Part shown: positions 1 to 8,434 of the stretch, one piece after another
Numbering within the stretch: position 1 is the first letter of the stretch
Layout: each line of letters begins with the position of its first letter
Source of the DNA: Tenacibaculum sp. 190130A14a
GTDB taxonomy: Bacteria > Bacteroidota > Bacteroidia > Flavobacteriales > Flavobacteriaceae
Assembly: GCF_964048965.1 (NCBI RefSeq)
Contig: NZ_OZ040189.1
Location: 2,108,001 to 2,172,000 of the forward strand
Length of the DNA stretch: 64,000 bases
Reading direction: 5' to 3'
The notes under the pieces: model-generated
The model's input: only the letters and a program-made list of their open reading frames with translations
Told to the model about the DNA's origin: nothing
Database searches by the model: none
Position numbers and translations under genes: made by a program

Positions 1-1
1 T

Positions 2-310
2 TCAGTAGAATACACAGATGATAAAACTAAAAAAGTATATGATTTAATGGCTGGATATGGTAATCATAAGGAAGTTCACTTTGTAGATGGTGAAAAAGAC
101 GCATTTATTAGTTGGTTACGATTGCAGTTAAGAAATCCTGTAGCAACAAAACTTTCACATCCAACTTTAGAAGTTTTTTTCCAAGAACGAGCAGCAGCAC
201 CTGGTGGAAGACGCCCAATCAATAAGGTTAAAATTATTGGAACAACTTTTACAAATGCTGAGTTAGCAAAAATTAAAAATTTGAAGTTCAAGTTTAAAAT
301 TTTAAACTAA
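2..310 (+). CDS. Unknown protein, C-terminal part (5' end outside window)
   Basis: The reading frame is open from base 2, so this is the tail of a longer gene that begins before the window; the ATG at 47 is probably internal. About 102 residues are visible. The part starts with a short acidic/lysine stretch (VEYTDDKTKK), contains a basic, proline- and glycine-rich segment (AAAPGGRRPINKVK), and ends in a lysine-rich beta-like tail (KNLKFKFKILN). I recognise no domain. A small acidic protein gene follows about 150 bases later on the same strand; a large-protein tail followed by a small acidic gene could be a toxin/immunity arrangement, but nothing catalytic is visible, so this is only a possibility. 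Confidence 0.55.
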   Translation, partial: SVEYTDDKTKKVYDLMAGYGNHKEVHFVDGEKDAFISWLRLQLRNPVATKLSHPTLEVFFQERAAAPGGRRPINKVKIIGTTFTNAELAKIKNLKFKFKILN

Positions 311-462
311 AAAAAGGAGTCATTGAAACATTGTTATTTAAAGGAGGACGCTGTTTAAATAGAATACTAATAAAAGCACTATTAACTTTTCATTTTTAAC
401 AATTACGAAATTCCGTAAACTTCAATTTACAATACTTATTATTTTAATCAAAAAAAACAATC

Positions 463-975
463 ATGGAATTTATAACAGTAGAAGACTTAATCAATTGGCT
501 AAATAATAATGCAGGTCAAAGAGCAGGAGTAATGGCAAGAGACGGTGTTATTGGCGTTTTTGACGATGAATCTCAAGAGGTAATAGGCGACATTAATGTT
601 GAGACCTATTTGAGTAATACCATTCTTAATAAGGTATTAAATACAGATGTTTCTAATGTAACTATTAATTCAGAGGAATTTAGTATTGAAGAGTTTCCTA
701 ATAGAGAATTAATACAAGAAACTACAGAGAAAAGATTAATGCAAATTATACTTGCTAGAAAAACATTAGTAGAAAAATCAGGATACTTAGGTGATCAAAT
801 AAGAGATGGAGCCTATATGGAAGAAAACGATGGACATAGTAAGTGGCAAATATATAAACTCAATAATGGCACTGATCAAATAGCAGTTCATTGGTCACAT
901 ATAGATGATGATAGTTGGACAGTTTATTTTACAGGTGATAACTTAGAAATTGATTATATGTATTACGAAAATTAA
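463..975 (+). CDS. Hypothetical acidic protein, 170 aa
   Basis: The gene has a complete frame from an ATG after an A-rich leader. The protein is acidic, has no signal peptide and no membrane segment. The N-terminal part is helix-like (VEDLINWLNN) and the C-terminal part is rich in aromatic residues and aspartate (HWSHIDDDSWTVYF), suggesting a small soluble alpha/beta protein. No family recognised. It sits alone between the partial gene at the window start and the minus-strand LytTR pair, to which it is convergent. Size, acidity and position after a large-protein tail would fit an immunity protein, but that is inference only. A TTACG...CGTAA inverted repeat lies at about 403-418 in its leader. 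Confidence 0.6.
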   Translation: MEFITVEDLINWLNNNAGQRAGVMARDGVIGVFDDESQEVIGDINVETYLSNTILNKVLNTDVSNVTINSEEFSIEEFPNRELIQETTEKRLMQIILARKTLVEKSGYLGDQIRDGAYMEENDGHSKWQIYKLNNGTDQIAVHWSHIDDDSWTVYFTGDNLEIDYMYYEN

Positions 976-1014
976 CCGTGAGGTTGATGTATCGTTTAAA
1001 ATTATCTTATAGCT

Positions 1015-1713
1015 CTATAGCTTAGATAAACCCTCTAGTTTATCAAACACAACAACCTTATACATAGCACTTACGGGCACCTCTTTGTTATCAATTAACA
1101 AATGTGCTCGAGATGCTTTTGTAACCCTCTCTAAATTGGCTATATAGGATTTATGTGTGCGTTGAAAATTATCAGATAATACCGTCGTTATATTAACCAG
1201 TGTTTCGGTAATAAGATACATTCTTTCATCTGTAAACACCTTTAAGTAATTCCCAAAGCTCTGAATGTATAGAATAGAGGTAAACGGAATGTTTACAGGA
1301 ACACCATCGTGTTTTATTTGAAGTTCTTTAGTATCGCTATGCTCTTGTTTAGGTGCTATTATTGTTGAAGTCGCTACTTTGTTAATTGCTTTTAAAAAAC
1401 GCTCAATTTTTATGGGCTTCAACAAATAATCTACCACACCGTAATTATAACTTTCTAAGGCATATTCAGAATAGGCTGTGGTTAAAATAACCTTCGGAGG
1501 TTTTATAAGAGATCGTAAAACTTCCATACCATTCAGTTCTGGCATTTCTATGTCTAAAAAAATAAGGTCAACTTCATTTTGCTGAATGAAATTCACAAAC
1601 TCCAACGGATTACCGGTGCTTATGACCAATTCAAAGTTGTTAATCTTAGAACAATATTCTTCTAACACTTTACGTGCTAGTATTTCATCATCTATAATAC
1701 CAATTTTAATCAT
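1015..1713 (-). CDS. LytTR-family response regulator, 232 aa
   Basis: DNA-binding response regulator of the LytR/AlgR class, cytoplasmic. The receiver domain spans about residues 1-120, with the acidic pair in IIDDE near the N terminus and the phospho-acceptor D54 in FLDIEMPELNG. The LytTR DNA-binding domain covers about 130-230 (QSFGNYLKVFTDE, RTHKSYIANLERV). Length is normal for the family. The gene starts 10 bases after the stop of the histidine kinase gene, so the two form one operon and almost certainly a cognate pair. Such pairs in Bacteroidota usually control a nearby exported function; the divergent secreted hydrolase run at 2914-7736 is the obvious candidate target, but this is inferred. 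Confidence 0.93.
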   Translation of the reverse strand: MIKIGIIDDEILARKVLEEYCSKINNFELVISTGNPLEFVNFIQQNEVDLIFLDIEMPELNGMEVLRSLIKPPKVILTTAYSEYALESYNYGVVDYLLKPIKIERFLKAINKVATSTIIAPKQEHSDTKELQIKHDGVPVNIPFTSILYIQSFGNYLKVFTDERMYLITETLVNITTVLSDNFQRTHKSYIANLERVTKASRAHLLIDNKEVPVSAMYKVVVFDKLEGLSKL

Positions 1714-1723
1714 TTGCTGTTTG

Positions 1724-2710
1724 TTATTGCGTATTTAAATCAATAGATAAATTTACATAATATGCTTCTTCCGTATCGTTAATTTCTAAGGTATGAGAGT
1801 TAGGATATAATAATTTCAAACGTCTTCTTACATTTTCAAGACCAAAGCCTTCTCTTTTTGATACCGTATGACTATTAGGCTTAGAATTACATATTTTAAA
1901 ATGCAGCATCGAATCTTTTACGGTAGCACAGGCACTAATAGTACTTTGTTCGTTGGTACTCTGAGCACCATGTTTAATAGCATTTTCTACAAATGGAATC
2001 AGTAACATAGGTGAAATTCTTAACTTCGATACATCTCCTTCAATAGAAAATTCAATGGTACTACGATTGCTTAATCTTTTTTCTTCCAATAATAAGTAGT
2101 TTTCTATAAACTCGAGTTCTTCCTTTAATAAAACAGTGTCTTTTTTAGAACTTTCTAATTGATATCTCATTAACTCTGAAAGTTGCATAACAACATCAGG
2201 AGTTTCTGGAGATTGTTGTCTGGAAAGGGCATAAATACTATTTAATGAGTTAAATAAAAAATGAGGATTTACCTGTTCCTTTAAGTAATTCAATTCCATT
2301 TCTCTTTGTAACTTTTCTTTCTCACTGTTTCTTTTTTGGATCATAAGGTTTCTTCTAAACAAAAACGCCGCCATACCAGCTCCGGTAGTATAAAGTAGAA
2401 AGAAAAATACTTTAGAAACACCAGACCAAGAATTTGCTCTTATATAAGAAAAAGCCAAAAGGCCACCAATTAATAATATTACATATAGGAAATATCTTTT
2501 CTTATCTAAGAAATAGGGGATTAAAAGAAAATGATTCACCCAGATAATTCCCATGATCATAATAACATACTCTATTGTATGTGAGAAAAAGGCATAACTA
2601 GTTTCAAACTTATCTCTAAAGTATAGATTACTCAATAATTCAAGTGTAAATACCAAAACGAAGGCGCCTATGTTAATGAGTATTGTTTTTTTTAAAGATT
2701 TTTTTAGCAT
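1724..2710 (-). CDS. LytS-type sensor histidine kinase, 328 aa
   Basis: Membrane sensor kinase partner of the LytTR regulator. Four hydrophobic membrane segments lie in residues 10-120, with no large periplasmic sensor domain. A short coiled coil (residues 125-145) leads to the His_kinase motif QVNPHFLFNSLN with the phospho-acceptor H150. The ATP-binding part follows: LIPFVENAIKHG (N box) and GFGLENVRRRL (G box). Length is typical of the compact Bacteroidota kinases of this class. The sensed signal cannot be read from the sequence. It is the first gene of the minus-strand operon, and its start faces the divergent gene at 2914 across a 203-base intergenic region that holds an inverted repeat. 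Confidence 0.92.
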   Translation of the reverse strand: MLKKSLKKTILINIGAFVLVFTLELLSNLYFRDKFETSYAFFSHTIEYVIMIMGIIWVNHFLLIPYFLDKKRYFLYVILLIGGLLAFSYIRANSWSGVSKVFFFLLYTTGAGMAAFLFRRNLMIQKRNSEKEKLQREMELNYLKEQVNPHFLFNSLNSIYALSRQQSPETPDVVMQLSELMRYQLESSKKDTVLLKEELEFIENYLLLEEKRLSNRSTIEFSIEGDVSKLRISPMLLIPFVENAIKHGAQSTNEQSTISACATVKDSMLHFKICNSKPNSHTVSKREGFGLENVRRRLKLLYPNSHTLEINDTEEAYYVNLSIDLNTQ

Positions 2711-2787
2711 ACTTATTTCTTTAGAAAAAATAAAGATACTATCTATAAATACAAATCTCTATAATTTCTTACCAAAGCTTTATATCC

Positions 2788-2808
2788 ATGATGAAATTAC
2801 TTCATCAT
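2788..2808. promoter_or_regulatory. Inverted repeat in divergent promoter region
   Basis: The arms ATGATGAA and TTCATCAT are perfect reverse complements separated by ATTAC. The repeat lies in the 203-base gap between the histidine kinase start (minus) and the secreted hydrolase start (plus), so it could be an operator acting on either side. LytTR proteins normally bind direct repeats, so the binding protein may be something else. A chance AT-rich palindrome is not excluded. Confidence 0.4.
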
Positions 2809-2913
2809 TTAAATAGAGTAGTTGTCCTAATTAAAATATTTGGCAAGGATTATCCTATACTTTTATACAACCATAATCTTTATATCAATTATTTTAATTA
2901 AAAAATTTAACGA

Positions 2914-4755
2914 ATGAAAAAAAGTATTTCAGTCCTCCTTATTCTCTTTTTTTTTCAATCATGTATAAAAAAATCAACTCAAAAAAAAGAGAGTACTATT
3001 GCTAATAATGAACTAATTAAAAAGGTAGAAACAGGGCTTACCACTAGGGTACATATTAATGGAGACGCTACTTGGGCTATAGAAGAACGTATGAAACACT
3101 ATGGAATTCCTGGAGTTAGTATTGCAGTAATACACGATGGTAAAATTGCATGGGCAAAAGGTTATGGTATTATCAATAAGGAAAGTAAAACTCCTGTAAC
3201 AAAGAACACTCTTTTTCAAGCAGCAGCTACAAGTATGCCTGTATCCGCTTATGGAGCATTGCATCTTGTAGAACAAGATAAAGTAGACTTAGATGAAAAC
3301 ATTAACAATTATCTAAAATCTTGGAAAGTGCCAGAAAATGAGTTCACCAAAAAGAAGAAAGTTACACTAAGAAACCTATTGAATCACTCTGCTGGAATCT
3401 ATCCACGAGGAACGGGAAGGTACAACAGAGATGAAACAATTCCATCGTTGGTAGAGATACTCAATGGAGCTTATCCAGCGAAAAATGAACCTATCACCAC
3501 AAATAAAGTTCCTGAAGAAAGTGTACGTTTCGCTTATGCTAGTTATGTACCTGTACAACAATTGATGCTAGAAATTGAGAAAAAACCTTTCCCCGAAATT
3601 ATGAATGAATTTGTACTACAACCTTTAGAAATGAATAGTAGTACCTATAATCAAACTTTAACCACAGCCCAGCAATCCATTGCTGCAACAGGTTATTTAA
3701 AAGATGGATCTATGGTAGAGGGAAGGAGTAAAATATACCCTGCAATGGCTTCACATGGCCTATGGACAACTGCAGAAGATTATGCAAAATTTATTGCCAA
3801 TGTACAACAAACGCTCAAAGGAAATCCTACCAAAGCACTATCAAAAAAACTAACAAAATTAATGGGAACTCCTTATGGAGTAAGTGATTCTGATTGGTCA
3901 TTTACACTTGGATTAGGATTTCAACTTTTAAATAGAAGTAATGATATTTACTTAAGACATCATGGTTGGAATGAAGGCTTTTATGCTGAAATAATGGCGC
4001 ATAGAGATAAAGGCTATGGGGTAGTAGTGCTAACCAATTCTACTTTTCCAGAGTTCAATGCAGAAGTAATTCGATCTGTTGCACTTGCATATAACTGGGA
4101 TAATTTTGTTCCGAAGTATCAAAAAAAAGCAATTACTCCATCAGGAGTTACTCAACTTACAGGAAGATATCAGTTTAATAATACCATTTTAGAAGTCTTT
4201 CAAAAAGACAATCAATTGTATCTTAAAAACATTCTTAAAACAACTCCCAATGAATTAATCAAAATTTCTGATAGTCTATTTGTTAAAAGAAATTCTCCTT
4301 TGCACATCCAGTTTAAAACAGATGCTAAAAGTGGAAAAATGCAGATGCTTCAACTGTGGAATAACGGAACTATATATTCAACCTACGTCAAGGTAGACCA
4401 CCAGAAAAAAGAGCCTGTAGAATACATTCTTGAAGGCAATTATAAAAAAGCACTTTCTGTATACATGAATCTAAAGAAGCAAGATGCCAATCATCCTGCT
4501 GTTACTGAAGCCTACATAGATGACTTGGGATATGATTTTTACCATGAGGGCAGAATGGAACTATCATTAAACACCTTTAAAATAAATATAAACCTTTATC
4601 CAGATAGTTTTAAAGTGTACGAAAGTTATGCAGAAGCTTGTTTAAAAGCTCGTAAAAATGACTTGGCAATGATAAACTATGCCAAATCATTGGAGTTAAA
4701 TCCGCAAAATAACAAAGCAAAAGCGCGACTTAAAGAATTACAAAAGAATAAATAG
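2914..4755 (+). CDS. Beta-lactamase-fold lipoprotein without catalytic residues, with TPR tail, 613 aa
   Basis: N-terminal lipoprotein signal (lipobox LFFFQSC, Cys17), so probably attached to the envelope. Residues about 50-390 form a class C beta-lactamase/serine hydrolase domain: conserved blocks GIPGVSIAVIHDGK, LVEQDKVDLDENI, LLNHSAGI, and HHGWNEGF near the HxG position. The SxxK active site, expected in FQAA..S..P, reads A105-T-S-M108, so both serine and lysine are replaced. The second motif (YxN or YSG type) reads F206-A-Y. The fold is therefore retained while catalysis by the usual mechanism is excluded. Residues about 500-613 form TPR-like helices (AYIDDLGYDFYHEGRMELSL, YAKSLELNPQNNKAKARL). 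It starts a run with the PD40 and esterase-hydrolase genes. A binding, sensing or competitor role is inference. Confidence 0.88.
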   Translation: MKKSISVLLILFFFQSCIKKSTQKKESTIANNELIKKVETGLTTRVHINGDATWAIEERMKHYGIPGVSIAVIHDGKIAWAKGYGIINKESKTPVTKNTLFQAAATSMPVSAYGALHLVEQDKVDLDENINNYLKSWKVPENEFTKKKKVTLRNLLNHSAGIYPRGTGRYNRDETIPSLVEILNGAYPAKNEPITTNKVPEESVRFAYASYVPVQQLMLEIEKKPFPEIMNEFVLQPLEMNSSTYNQTLTTAQQSIAATGYLKDGSMVEGRSKIYPAMASHGLWTTAEDYAKFIANVQQTLKGNPTKALSKKLTKLMGTPYGVSDSDWSFTLGLGFQLLNRSNDIYLRHHGWNEGFYAEIMAHRDKGYGVVVLTNSTFPEFNAEVIRSVALAYNWDNFVPKYQKKAITPSGVTQLTGRYQFNNTILEVFQKDNQLYLKNILKTTPNELIKISDSLFVKRNSPLHIQFKTDAKSGKMQMLQLWNNGTIYSTYVKVDHQKKEPVEYILEGNYKKALSVYMNLKKQDANHPAVTEAYIDDLGYDFYHEGRMELSLNTFKININLYPDSFKVYESYAEACLKARKNDLAMINYAKSLELNPQNNKAKARLKELQKNK

Positions 4756-4803
4756 TACAAGATTCTATAGAGATAAGAATTCTAATAAAAACTATTCATA
4801 CAT

Positions 4804-5679
4804 ATGAAAAATTTGAAAATAATTAGTGTGCTATTAATTTACTTCGCATTCGTAGTATTTTGCATAGCACGTCAAAACAAAAAGCAGGAATCACAACGCA
4901 ATAATTTTCCACTTACCCAAAATATATATCTAGGACAAAAACCACCGGGTTTACTTCCAGAACTATTTGCTCCAGATGTTATTAAAACTGAACATAGGGA
5001 AGCTGAAGCGGCCTTTACACCAGATTTAAAAGAGTTTTATTTCCGTAGAAGAGGAGGGAAGTATAAAAGAAATACACTTGTGGTTGTTCAATACAAAAAC
5101 AATAAATGGGTTGAATCTGTTATTGCTCCCTTGGCAGGAGAACCATTTATTTCTCTTGACGGTAAGACGCTACATTTAGGAAATAAATATAGAAAACGAA
5201 TCAAGACTGGTTGGTCAGAAGTAAAGCGTCTTGACGCTCCTTTTAAAGATATTCGTATTATGCGCCTTACAGTTTCATCTAAAGGAACTTATTATTTTGA
5301 TGAAGCCAGTGAAACAGGTTCAATTCGCTATTCGCGATTGATAGATGGAAAACACGAAAAACCACAAAATTTAGGTATTCCACTTGGAGAATGGAATGCA
5401 CATCCTTTTATTGCTCCAGACGAATCTTATATAATCTGGGATGATCAAAGAGAAAAAGGCTATGGTAAGGCAGATCTTTATATTAGTTTCAAGAAGAAAA
5501 ATGGTTCATGGGGACCTGCTATTAATTTAGGAGATAAAATAAATACTGAATTCGGAGAAGCTTATGGAAGTGTGTCACCAGATGGAAAATATTTTTTCTT
5601 TCATAGAGGTTATGGTGGTGATACCGGAGATATTTTTTGGATGGATGCACAATTTATTGAAGACCTCAGACCTGAATAA
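4804..5679 (+). CDS. PD40/TolB-like beta-propeller protein, 291 aa
   Basis: An N-terminal hydrophobic segment (LLIYFAFVVFCIA) indicates export; Cys20 could be a lipobox cysteine, but the consensus is weak. The rest contains PD40-type blades, with recurring (A/S)PDxxxxYFxxR motifs: TPDLKEFYFRR, APDESYIIWDDQ, SPDGKYFFFHRG, and a GKADLYIS segment typical of WD40-like periplasmic proteins. These propellers usually bind peptides or partners and are not enzymes. The gene lies 48 bases after the degenerate serine hydrolase and 74 bases before the esterase-hydrolase fusion, same strand, so it probably shares a transcript. No substrate can be named. Confidence 0.85.
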   Translation: MKNLKIISVLLIYFAFVVFCIARQNKKQESQRNNFPLTQNIYLGQKPPGLLPELFAPDVIKTEHREAEAAFTPDLKEFYFRRRGGKYKRNTLVVVQYKNNKWVESVIAPLAGEPFISLDGKTLHLGNKYRKRIKTGWSEVKRLDAPFKDIRIMRLTVSSKGTYYFDEASETGSIRYSRLIDGKHEKPQNLGIPLGEWNAHPFIAPDESYIIWDDQREKGYGKADLYISFKKKNGSWGPAINLGDKINTEFGEAYGSVSPDGKYFFFHRGYGGDTGDIFWMDAQFIEDLRPE

Positions 5680-5753
5680 GAAAAGATTTAGTATGCCTTT
5701 TTATAGTAATGTCCTGTTAAGTAGCTCGAATTATACAAACACAATATCAAAAG

Positions 5754-7736
5754 ATGAAAACTAATAAATTATTACTATTAGCCAGCTTTATTTCTTTGAG
5801 CACCATATATGCTCAGGAAAATGTTGCGGCTACAATCGATTTAAAAACAAAAAGTAGCTCCTTGGTATCGCCACAAATTCAGGTGATTCCTATAAAAAAT
5901 ACAAGCACAGCTCAGGAATATGAACTTTATATTGAGTTGCCTGAAAACTATACTAAAAATAGTACTAAAAAGTATCCTGTATTGTATTATACAGATGCTG
6001 AATGGCATCGTGAAATGTTATCTGGGGCTTCAGAATATATGCTAGAAGATGTAATTCTAGTAGGAATTTCTTGGCAAAAAAACATCTCAGAAAAGCTAAT
6101 GAAAAAGTTTGGAGCCCATGCCAGCCGCTTTTTCGATTATTCATTCTGGAAGAGTACAAAATCCAATCATTTCTCAATAAAATTTGGTCAAGCCGAAAAC
6201 CATTTAAAATTTATTCGTGACGACGTAATGACCTATGTAGAACAAAACTATCGTACAGACCCTAATAGCAAAAGTTATTTCGGTTACTCGCTCAGTGGTG
6301 CTTTTGGAGCATATACTTTGATCACACAACCTGATACCTTTAATAATTACATTCTTGGTAGTCCTTTAAGTAAAAGATTAGTATCCTATTTAGCAGAGAT
6401 TAACACGAAACATACAACGAACAAATTAGCTGAAAATAAAAAGTTACATGCCAATGTATATATGGCATATGGTAGTTTAGAAAAAGATACGGAAGAACCT
6501 GCTAGAGAGTTTTTCGATTTGTTTAAAAATCGAACAGATATACGACTGTCTAAACAGCATGAAACTATTGAAGGTAATCATCAAACTGCATTTCCAAGAA
6601 TTACTATAGAAAGTGTGGCTTGGTTGTCATCTATAATGACACACATTTCAAAGGATAGTAAGGAGGTTTCATTCTGGAATACTCCACATTTAAACAATCC
6701 ATTCATTAGTACCACTCCTGAAGATAGAAAAGACGGAATAAGAGTTGATACTTTACAAGTAAGTAACAAGGATAAAAAGGCTATTTTAAACCTTTCTCAA
6801 GAAATATTTGAAAATAAACATGGAAACTATGATGCCTTACTTATTTCTCATAAAAACAAGCTTATTTTTGAATCTTACTATAAAAAAGGACGTATCAATG
6901 TGCCTCACGGACAAGCATCAGCCACCAAAGGATATACCAGTTTAATAATAGGTAGAGCTATTCAAATGGGGTATTTATCTATGGAAGATTTAGACACACC
7001 TTTAATCAGTTTTTTAAAAGATACTGATCCAAGTAAATTTACCAAAGGAGCAGAAAAAATTACGCTTCATAAGGCCTTGACCATGCAGGGAGGATTGAAT
7101 ATTGACAGAGAAAAATGGAAAGAATTTGAAAAAGATTCAGTGAGATTGAAAGGGCAGGGGCTTGTTCAAACACTTCTTGAGCAAAGCGCACCTATAACTT
7201 CAGCTTCTCAGAAGTATTTATATGGTAATTTTAATCCGATGTTGGTTATGACCGTGATTGATGCGGTAGTTCCCGGTACAGCGGAAGACTTTATCAAAAA
7301 AGAGTTACTAGACAAACTTGGTATTCATAAATATGACTGGTCAAATCATATCAGTGGTTTGCCTCAAGCAGGGTGGCGTGTAAAATTCTTATCACGTGAT
7401 ATGATCAAATTAGGAAATCTGGTACTCAATAAAGGAAAGTTACACGGAGAGCAACTCATTTCAGAAATGTATTTAGCAAAAGCTACAAGTGGAATTGTAA
7501 AACCTACGCAAGATTGGATGCCTAAAGACTATCGTTATGGATATTTTTGGTACCAAACACTTGTAAAGCTGGGGAGTAAAAATTATGATGTAAGATTTGC
7601 CTGGGGAGGTGGTGGACAACGTGTTATTGTAGTAGCAGAATTGGATTTAACCATTGTTATTTCTGGTCATGATAGAGATGATACGCTAATGACTCAAATT
7701 ACAGAAGTTGTAATACCTGCTTTTGTTAAGAAATAA
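5754..7736 (+). CDS. Secreted esterase fused to beta-lactamase-fold serine hydrolase, 660 aa
   Basis: A signal peptide ends near IYAQE (residue about 21). Residues about 40-290 are an alpha/beta-hydrolase of the IroE/putative esterase family: ENYTKNSTKKYPVLYYTDAE, nucleophile S179 in GYSLSG, and a late histidine in EGNHQTAFPR. Residues about 330-655 are a beta-lactamase-fold hydrolase with an intact active site: S389-A-T-K392, Y490-G-N492, and a GGGGQR motif near the KTG/HxG position. Two complete hydrolase domains in one exported protein suggest stepwise cleavage of an ester, peptide or siderophore-like substrate, which is inferred. It is the last gene of the run whose first member has lost the same active-site residues. 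Confidence 0.88.
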   Translation: MKTNKLLLLASFISLSTIYAQENVAATIDLKTKSSSLVSPQIQVIPIKNTSTAQEYELYIELPENYTKNSTKKYPVLYYTDAEWHREMLSGASEYMLEDVILVGISWQKNISEKLMKKFGAHASRFFDYSFWKSTKSNHFSIKFGQAENHLKFIRDDVMTYVEQNYRTDPNSKSYFGYSLSGAFGAYTLITQPDTFNNYILGSPLSKRLVSYLAEINTKHTTNKLAENKKLHANVYMAYGSLEKDTEEPAREFFDLFKNRTDIRLSKQHETIEGNHQTAFPRITIESVAWLSSIMTHISKDSKEVSFWNTPHLNNPFISTTPEDRKDGIRVDTLQVSNKDKKAILNLSQEIFENKHGNYDALLISHKNKLIFESYYKKGRINVPHGQASATKGYTSLIIGRAIQMGYLSMEDLDTPLISFLKDTDPSKFTKGAEKITLHKALTMQGGLNIDREKWKEFEKDSVRLKGQGLVQTLLEQSAPITSASQKYLYGNFNPMLVMTVIDAVVPGTAEDFIKKELLDKLGIHKYDWSNHISGLPQAGWRVKFLSRDMIKLGNLVLNKGKLHGEQLISEMYLAKATSGIVKPTQDWMPKDYRYGYFWYQTLVKLGSKNYDVRFAWGGGGQRVIVVAELDLTIVISGHDRDDTLMTQITEVVIPAFVKK

Positions 7737-7900
7737 ATTTAGAGTATCTTAAATTTATAATTTTATCTGAGCTAGGTATCGTATTTTAGTTTGAAAAAAC
7801 ACTTGAATTTCAGTGTGTTAACTATAGATATTCATTAGAATGAAAACATTAGAATTTTATATTCTTATGTTGTTATACTTCTAAACACTTTTAAATCTTA
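7737..7900. other. Intergenic spacer between convergent genes
   Basis: AT-rich spacer between the esterase-hydrolase end and the terminator. No open frame with a plausible start and no repeat of note seen. Confidence 0.5.
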
Positions 7901-7935
7901 AAACAAAAAGGTGAGCATCTGTTCACCTTTGTTTT
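7901..7935. terminator. Bidirectional rho-independent terminator
   Basis: Stem AAAGGTGA / TCACCTTT around a short loop, with T-rich flanks on both strands (TTTGTTTT on plus, TTTTTGTTT on minus). It lies between the convergent ends of the plus-strand hydrolase run and the minus-strand NO operon and can serve both. Confidence 0.8.
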
Positions 7936-8022
7936 AATTACTTTTTCATTAGTAAAGTGGCATGTAAAAACTTAAATACTAATAAATATTTCACTAATAT
8001 AATATCTTATTATTTAATATTT

Positions 8023-8427
8023 TCAATTAAAAATAATGTTCTTCTTTCTATTCTCAACAATTATCATTTGTTGAGAAGTAGCTATATTTTTAGCCATGTA
8101 TTTAGCTCTTTGCGCAACGGAGCAATTAAACAATGAATCTATAGTTGAATACCACAAAAAAAGCCATCTTCCAAAATGTTTTTGATCTAGTTCATTGTTA
8201 AACTTATTATCAATAATTAGATGTTTTTTGGTTGGATTACCTATAAATTGCGGTATTCCAAATAAGCATGTAACCCAAAAATCAGTTAATTTATTTATAT
8301 GTATACTCCAATCTTTGTAAGAAATATTATCTGCAAAAATTGGAGATAATAAAGGATCTTTTTTTATTTTTTGATAGAAGATGCTTACCAATAGGTAAAC
8401 ATCTTCTCTTGTTTTAATCATTTTCAT
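8023..8427 (-). CDS. Group III truncated haemoglobin, 134 aa
   Basis: Small globin of the group III (P) truncated class, cytoplasmic, haem-binding. Family signatures visible are TREDVYLLVSIFYQKIKKDP at the N terminus, the LTDFWVTCLFG helix, GNPTKKH, and the proximal-histidine helix KHFGRWLFLWYSTIDSLF. Length matches the family. It is the last gene of the NO operon, seven bases after the NO reductase stop, which supports a role in NO binding, dioxygenation or delivery. The start ATG follows the spacing of the operon. Function in this organism is inferred from context; the family itself is identified with confidence. Confidence 0.92.
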   Translation of the reverse strand: MKMIKTREDVYLLVSIFYQKIKKDPLLSPIFADNISYKDWSIHINKLTDFWVTCLFGIPQFIGNPTKKHLIIDNKFNNELDQKHFGRWLFLWYSTIDSLFNCSVAQRAKYMAKNIATSQQMIIVENRKKNIIFN

Positions 8428-8434
8428 TAATTAT

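Noticed and set aside
403-420. Shared TTCCGTAAAC motif at 411 and 21311
   Set aside because: The match is only about 10-12 bases; too short to call a repeat family or regulatory motif from two copies, although both precede accessory genes.
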